Source of the DNA: Paratrimastix pyriformis
Lineage: Eukaryota; Preaxostyla; Paratrimastigidae
NCBI GenBank assembly: GCA_027972325.1
Contig: JAPMOS010000027.1
Coordinates: forward strand, 310,001 to 374,000
Reading direction: 5' to 3'
DNA: 64,000 nt
Shown: in pieces, positions 61,201 through 64,000 of the stretch
Numbering within the stretch: the stretch's first letter is position 1
Layout: each line of letters starts with the position of its first letter
Position numbers and translations under genes: made by a program
Notes under the pieces: model-generated
The model's database searches: none
What the model was told of the DNA's origin: nothing
Seen by the model: the letters and a program-made list of their open reading frames with translations, nothing else

Positions 61201-64000
61201 CTGGGTGCGTGGAACTTACAAAGATACAAAACAAAATCGGTCTTTAGGGCGTGTTGGTCAAAAATATAATAAAACTGTGTTTCGAATTGTGAAAGGCCCT
61301 TCTCATGGTATCAGAAAAGTGAAACATTCAGGGGGCAGTTTAACAAATTACGACTTTTCCGACGTCGTTTTAAATGCTCACCCTATGACTTATATTGACG
61401 ATGATGGCAATTCGGTCGTTCAATTGGTCAAAACAGATGGTTCAACCGACGAAATTCCTGAAGATAGATATATTCGCTTCTTAAAACCACAGGTTGACGC
61501 AATCTTAAAAAAGAAACAACCACGCGAATATTACAAAAGACCAATCAAAGATACTATGATGGTCGGTGATGGCATTGGGGCAGAAATTGTTGATGGTGTC
61601 GCCGAGTTACCTGGCGCTATACGTAAAGTCATAGGTGATATGAAAATTCATGGTCCAAAGATCGGCATTACTCATGGCTATCGAAACCCTTTCACTGGAC
61701 AATACATGGTCGGAAATAAGTCAGAAGATTTAACTTACATGGGATAGAACTTATTTTCTCTAAATAATTGGAACTTTACGTCATAAGATGAAAGAAATAA
61801 AAAGAATAAAAAGGAGAGATCAGAATATGACGAGAAAAAAGTTTGAGCGTGAAGACTGCGTTCTCTCGGATCCTGGTCGTTTGAAGACAGAGAGAAGAAG
61901 TCAGAAGATGAATAACATAAGGAGAGGACATAAAATGAAGGAAATAAAATTGAATTCATGTTAGGAAATCAATTTCATGTATCCCCATACGTCTCACTCT
62001 CCCTTTTCCCACCCTACGCCTACCAGTGGATGGAAAATTTCACGTCACAAATCCCGACGAGGATTTTCATAAAATGACGAAGTTTTTATGATGGGCAGGT
62101 GCAGGTCAGCCCATTTATGATGGCACTTTTCTTAATAACCATCACTCCATGACCTCTTCCCATCATAAAAAGTTTTATGTACGGGGTCTCCTTTACTTAC
62201 CCCCGAGCAGCCCCCCCGGTCACTTTGCCAGGGTGGGCAGTGGCGGGCGGCACGTCGGTCAGGTGCAGGGCATCGAGGCGGGCCACGGCGGGGACATCCA
62301 GACGTTCCTGATCACCAACCCTCGAGGCGGTGAGGCTTAAAGCGGGAGTTGTTTGTGTTATATTCGTAGCCTCCCAGTCTTCGGGAGGACGTCACGGTCG
62401 CGAGCGGTCCCCGTGAAGGCAAAGAATGAATGCTTCATCCTCAGGCTCGGAAACCGAGCCCCCCGGGGCCCGTAAAAGGGAACATGAGAAAGACCGAATC
62501 ACCCAAGACACAAAATGGGAAAACTAAAGGGAGGGAGGACACCCACCACCCCGCACGCCCCTTAACCGGCGCGCACGAGAAGGTTTGCGTCGAACACCTC
62601 GCGCACAAGGCACGGGGGGCACGGGCAGGTGGCGACCGGCTCGCGAGCGCGAACAAGCGCCTCAGAAGCGGCCTGCCCCATCCCCATCCCCATCCCCATC
62701 CCCATCCCCATCCCATACCGGGCGACCCTTGGTGCCCGGGATTGCGGCTGGCTCCTTGGGCGGCCGCAGCCGTGCAGCGGATGCTGGACCGGTTCAACGA
62801 GGACGAGGACGAGGACACCCTCAAGCGTCACTACGAGGAGGAGGCCAGGGTCCGCACCGCCCCCTCTCCGGCACCCGGCACCCGGCACCCGGCACCCGCT
62901 GTCCCCCATCTGAATCCTGCCCTGCCCTTGCGTAGACATCGGGGCAGCCGGTGGGAGGACCGGGGGGCGGTCGGCCGCCCATGGGGCGCAGCCCCTCTTC
63001 GGCCGTCATGGCCCCGGCACCCGATCCCGGCCCCGGCCCCGGCCCCGGCCCCGGCCCCAGCCCCAGCCATGACCATGACCATGACCATGACCATGACCAT
63101 GACCACCCTGCTGGCAGCAGCCTCCGACCCGCGGCCCCGCAGGCTGCTGGGCTGCTGCAGAGCAGCCCCACCGGGTCCGACACTTCGGCCGATGCCCAGG
63201 GGCTCGCCGCTCCCGCCGCCCTCGAGCTGCCCGATGCCCCAGTGGCGGAGGCGCCCGGGCCGCCGCTGCTGGTGCCTGCACTGGTGACCCCCTCGGTGGA
63301 CGGGTCGCTGCGGGGCCTCGCGGCCATGCTCCACCTGCCGGGCGGGGCCGGGGACCTGTCCACCGACCTGCTCGCCGCCCTGGGCGTCCCCCACGACACT
63401 GCCCTGGGCCCCGGCCAGGGGCCTGACGGACACCCAGATGAAGGCGGGCATGAAGGCGGGCATGAAGGCGGGCATGAAGGCGGGCATGAAGGCGGGCATG
63501 AAGGCGGGCATGAAGGCGAGCATGAAGGCGAGCATGAAGGCGAGCATGAAGGCGAGCACGACGGCCCCAGGGGGCCGCAGGGCGGCATGTCATTCCACAT
63601 CGAGGCGGGCACCGACGCGGGCCCCGGGCGGGCGGTCGAAGTGCGCACGCCCCCCCTCGAGGGGGCCCTCTCGGGACTGCTGCCCCCCCTCCAGCCCGGC
63701 TCCGTCGCCGCCTCAGTCTTGGGGGGCCGCGCCCCAGCCGGGGGCCCGCGACCGTCCTCGGCCCTCTTGGGTAGCCCCACCCCGAGCGGCCTCTCCCCGG
63801 AGAGCGCCCCAGGGGACTTCGGTCTGTCCCTCCCTCCCTCTCCCTCCCCCCCCCATGCTGACGAGCCAGGGACATTGATCTGCCGTCGTGGGCGGGGGCG
63901 CGGACGGGCCAGTGGGTCTGGGGGACCTGCCCACCGAAGCCTCGACGCCCTCAGCCGATGGGACCCAGCCGCTGCTGGTGCAGTCGGTCGACATGGCCGG
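55239..64000 (+). CDS. Tiny-macrocysts-like multi-pass membrane protein, runs off window end
   Basis: Large membrane protein of the family seen in Dictyostelium Tmc proteins and in fungi and algae. First exons (55239-55324, 55372-55483, 55542-55710, 55785-55810, 55894-56013) read GVFGLFFTLIKDSHIPAKLE, WISVIIQYFQVVGLAFQ and LLWPIRVLRVVVNAMFTWGF, a run of membrane helices. The signature soluble part follows: YGLRKFQRDPELLLQYSTFL, YQRNFRLATRFHAEA, FWGILRRSS and YYQRLLDSHPNSVRILRAYG with FLNEVVQNEDEANEVLARAD. More helices follow (SVLNAVGLTFLLAVAALTMV; LVGVLTLLFYAIMFLVFYRN) before an exon 62770-62849 (VQRMLDRFNEDEDEDTLKRH). The last exon seen, 62936-63821, is low complexity with HDHDHDHD and EGGH repeats. 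The gene continues beyond 64000. Its intron 60983-62769 houses an AT-rich insert. Confidence 0.8.
61015..61156 (+). repeat. Left flank repeats of the AT-rich insert
   Basis: Two related copies, 61015-61069 and 61096-61156, share gggcccgt-aaaggggaac and a downstream aaatcac motif. The first also shares cggaaaaccgagcc with the right-flank copy. Confidence 0.75.
61172..61747 (+). CDS. AT-rich 191-codon reading frame nested in an intron; unknown protein
   Basis: An uninterrupted frame from MGSIDYWVHPWVRGTYKD to EDLTYMG. I do not recognise the family. It begins with aromatic and basic residues, has a lysine-rich middle (FLKPQVDAILKKKQPREYYK), then a Gly/Ala/Ile segment (VGDGIGAEIVDGVAELPGAI) that may form a hydrophobic helix, and a Gly/Tyr-rich end. 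Third codon positions are mostly A or T, opposite to all neighbouring genes, so the sequence is foreign or under different pressure. It sits between short flanking repeats. It could be cargo of a mobile or virus-derived element, but no hallmark gene is present to prove this. Confidence 0.6.
   Translation: MGSIDYWVHPWVRGTYKDTKQNRSLGRVGQKYNKTVFRIVKGPSHGIRKVKHSGGSLTNYDFSDVVLNAHPMTYIDDDGNSVVQLVKTDGSTDEIPEDRYIRFLKPQVDAILKKKQPREYYKRPIKDTMMVGDGIGAEIVDGVAELPGAIRKVIGDMKIHGPKIGITHGYRNPFTGQYMVGNKSEDLTYMG
62085..62171. repeat. Inverted repeat in the insert
   Basis: tttttatgatggg (62085-62097) is the exact reverse complement of cccatcataaaaa (62159-62171). A nested shorter pair, tgatgg and ccatca, lies inside. 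The RNA or DNA could form a long stem with a branched loop. No known RNA family is matched. Confidence 0.75.
62149..62340 (+). other. Second short open frame in the insert, status unclear
   Basis: 63 codons from ATG at 62149 to TAA at 62340. The second half, after 62210, is GC-rich and reads HVGQVQGIEAGHGGDIQTFL. It may be a fragment of another gene or a chance frame. It is followed by the stem-loop cctcccagtcttcgggagg at 62371-62389. Confidence 0.3.
62447..62515 (+). repeat. Right flank repeat of the AT-rich insert
   Basis: cggaaaccgagcc, gggcccgtaaaaggg and the later atcaccca-gacacaaa match the left-flank repeats in the same orientation, giving direct repeats about 1.4 kb apart. Confidence 0.75.
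63438..63561 (+). repeat. Coding 12-bp repeat, Glu-Gly-Gly-His units
   Basis: gaaggcgggcat and gaaggcgagcat repeat about ten times in the frame of the tiny-macrocysts-like gene, encoding EGGH then EGEH units. Upstream, catgac repeats encode His-Asp pairs. Confidence 0.85.

Larger units (their letters stand above)
60983..62769 (+). other. Long intron carrying an AT-rich insert
   Basis: The exon ending at 60982 (donor GTCCGT) and the exon starting at 62770 join in phase 1, so the whole block is intronic to the tiny-macrocysts-like gene. Base composition shifts sharply to A and T between about 61150 and 62210 and returns to GC-rich afterwards. Confidence 0.7.

Noticed and set aside
62341-62440. 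Possible tRNA or small RNA from stem-loops
   Set aside because: Two hairpins are visible, but there is no cloverleaf, T-loop consensus or other family signature.

Overview
The window is nuclear DNA of a very GC-rich, intron-dense eukaryotic microbe. Support comes from spliced genes for SPT3, NSA2, NAC-alpha, kinesin-2, a tubulin-tyrosine-ligase-like enzyme, a GDP-fucose transporter, a sterol-isomerase-type EXPERA protein and a CENP-C-like kinetochore protein. One gene is a single-chain biotin transcarboxylase (AccD + AccA + pyruvate carboxyltransferase + biotinyl domain, no biotin carboxylase). That architecture is known from Giardia and Entamoeba, so an anaerobic protist is likely. High intron density in such a metabolism would fit a free-living metamonad of the Preaxostyla type (for example Paratrimastix), but this assignment is inference and I hold it loosely.

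Layout, left to right: CENP-C-like protein (+, 66-8146); GDP-fucose transporter (-, 8386-12142) with a 14-bp satellite in one intron; NSA2 (-, 12479-13726); a large Ala/Pro-rich protein with a beta-grasp N terminus and a coiled-coil C terminus (-, 13944-20995); SPT3 (+, 21063-23156); a small uncertain gene (-, 23428-23769); a large calponin-homology protein (+, 23841-31587); NAC-alpha (+, 32087-32913); transcarboxylase (-, 33356-38577); tubulin-tyrosine-ligase-like enzyme (+, 39413-45087); macro-domain protein (+, 45208 to about 47068); kinesin-2 (-, 47046-52095); LZIC (+, 52214-52934); EBP-like EXPERA protein (-, 53169-54304); tiny-macrocysts-like membrane protein (+, 55239 to beyond the window end). 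Genes are packed tightly: divergent pairs share as little as 67 bp, and convergent ends come close or overlap.

Four features stand out. First, introns reconstructed by keeping the reading frame almost all begin GT-pyrimidine-pyrimidine-G (GTCCGC, GTCTGT, GTTTGT and similar), not GTRAGT or GTATGT. Second, introns are filled with short tandem repeats and long C tracts, while many proteins carry long Ala-Pro stretches encoded by 6- or 12-bp repeats. Third, a 1.5-kb AT-rich block with an intact 191-codon reading frame sits inside one intron of the tiny-macrocysts-like gene, flanked by copies of a short repeat. Fourth, CENP-C and the Giardia-type transcarboxylase lie in the same intron-rich genome. 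Exon boundaries given for NSA2, transcarboxylase, NAC-alpha, LZIC, EBP, most of SPT3 and the macro-domain gene are phase-consistent; those of the CH-domain, TTLL and CENP-C genes are partly approximate.
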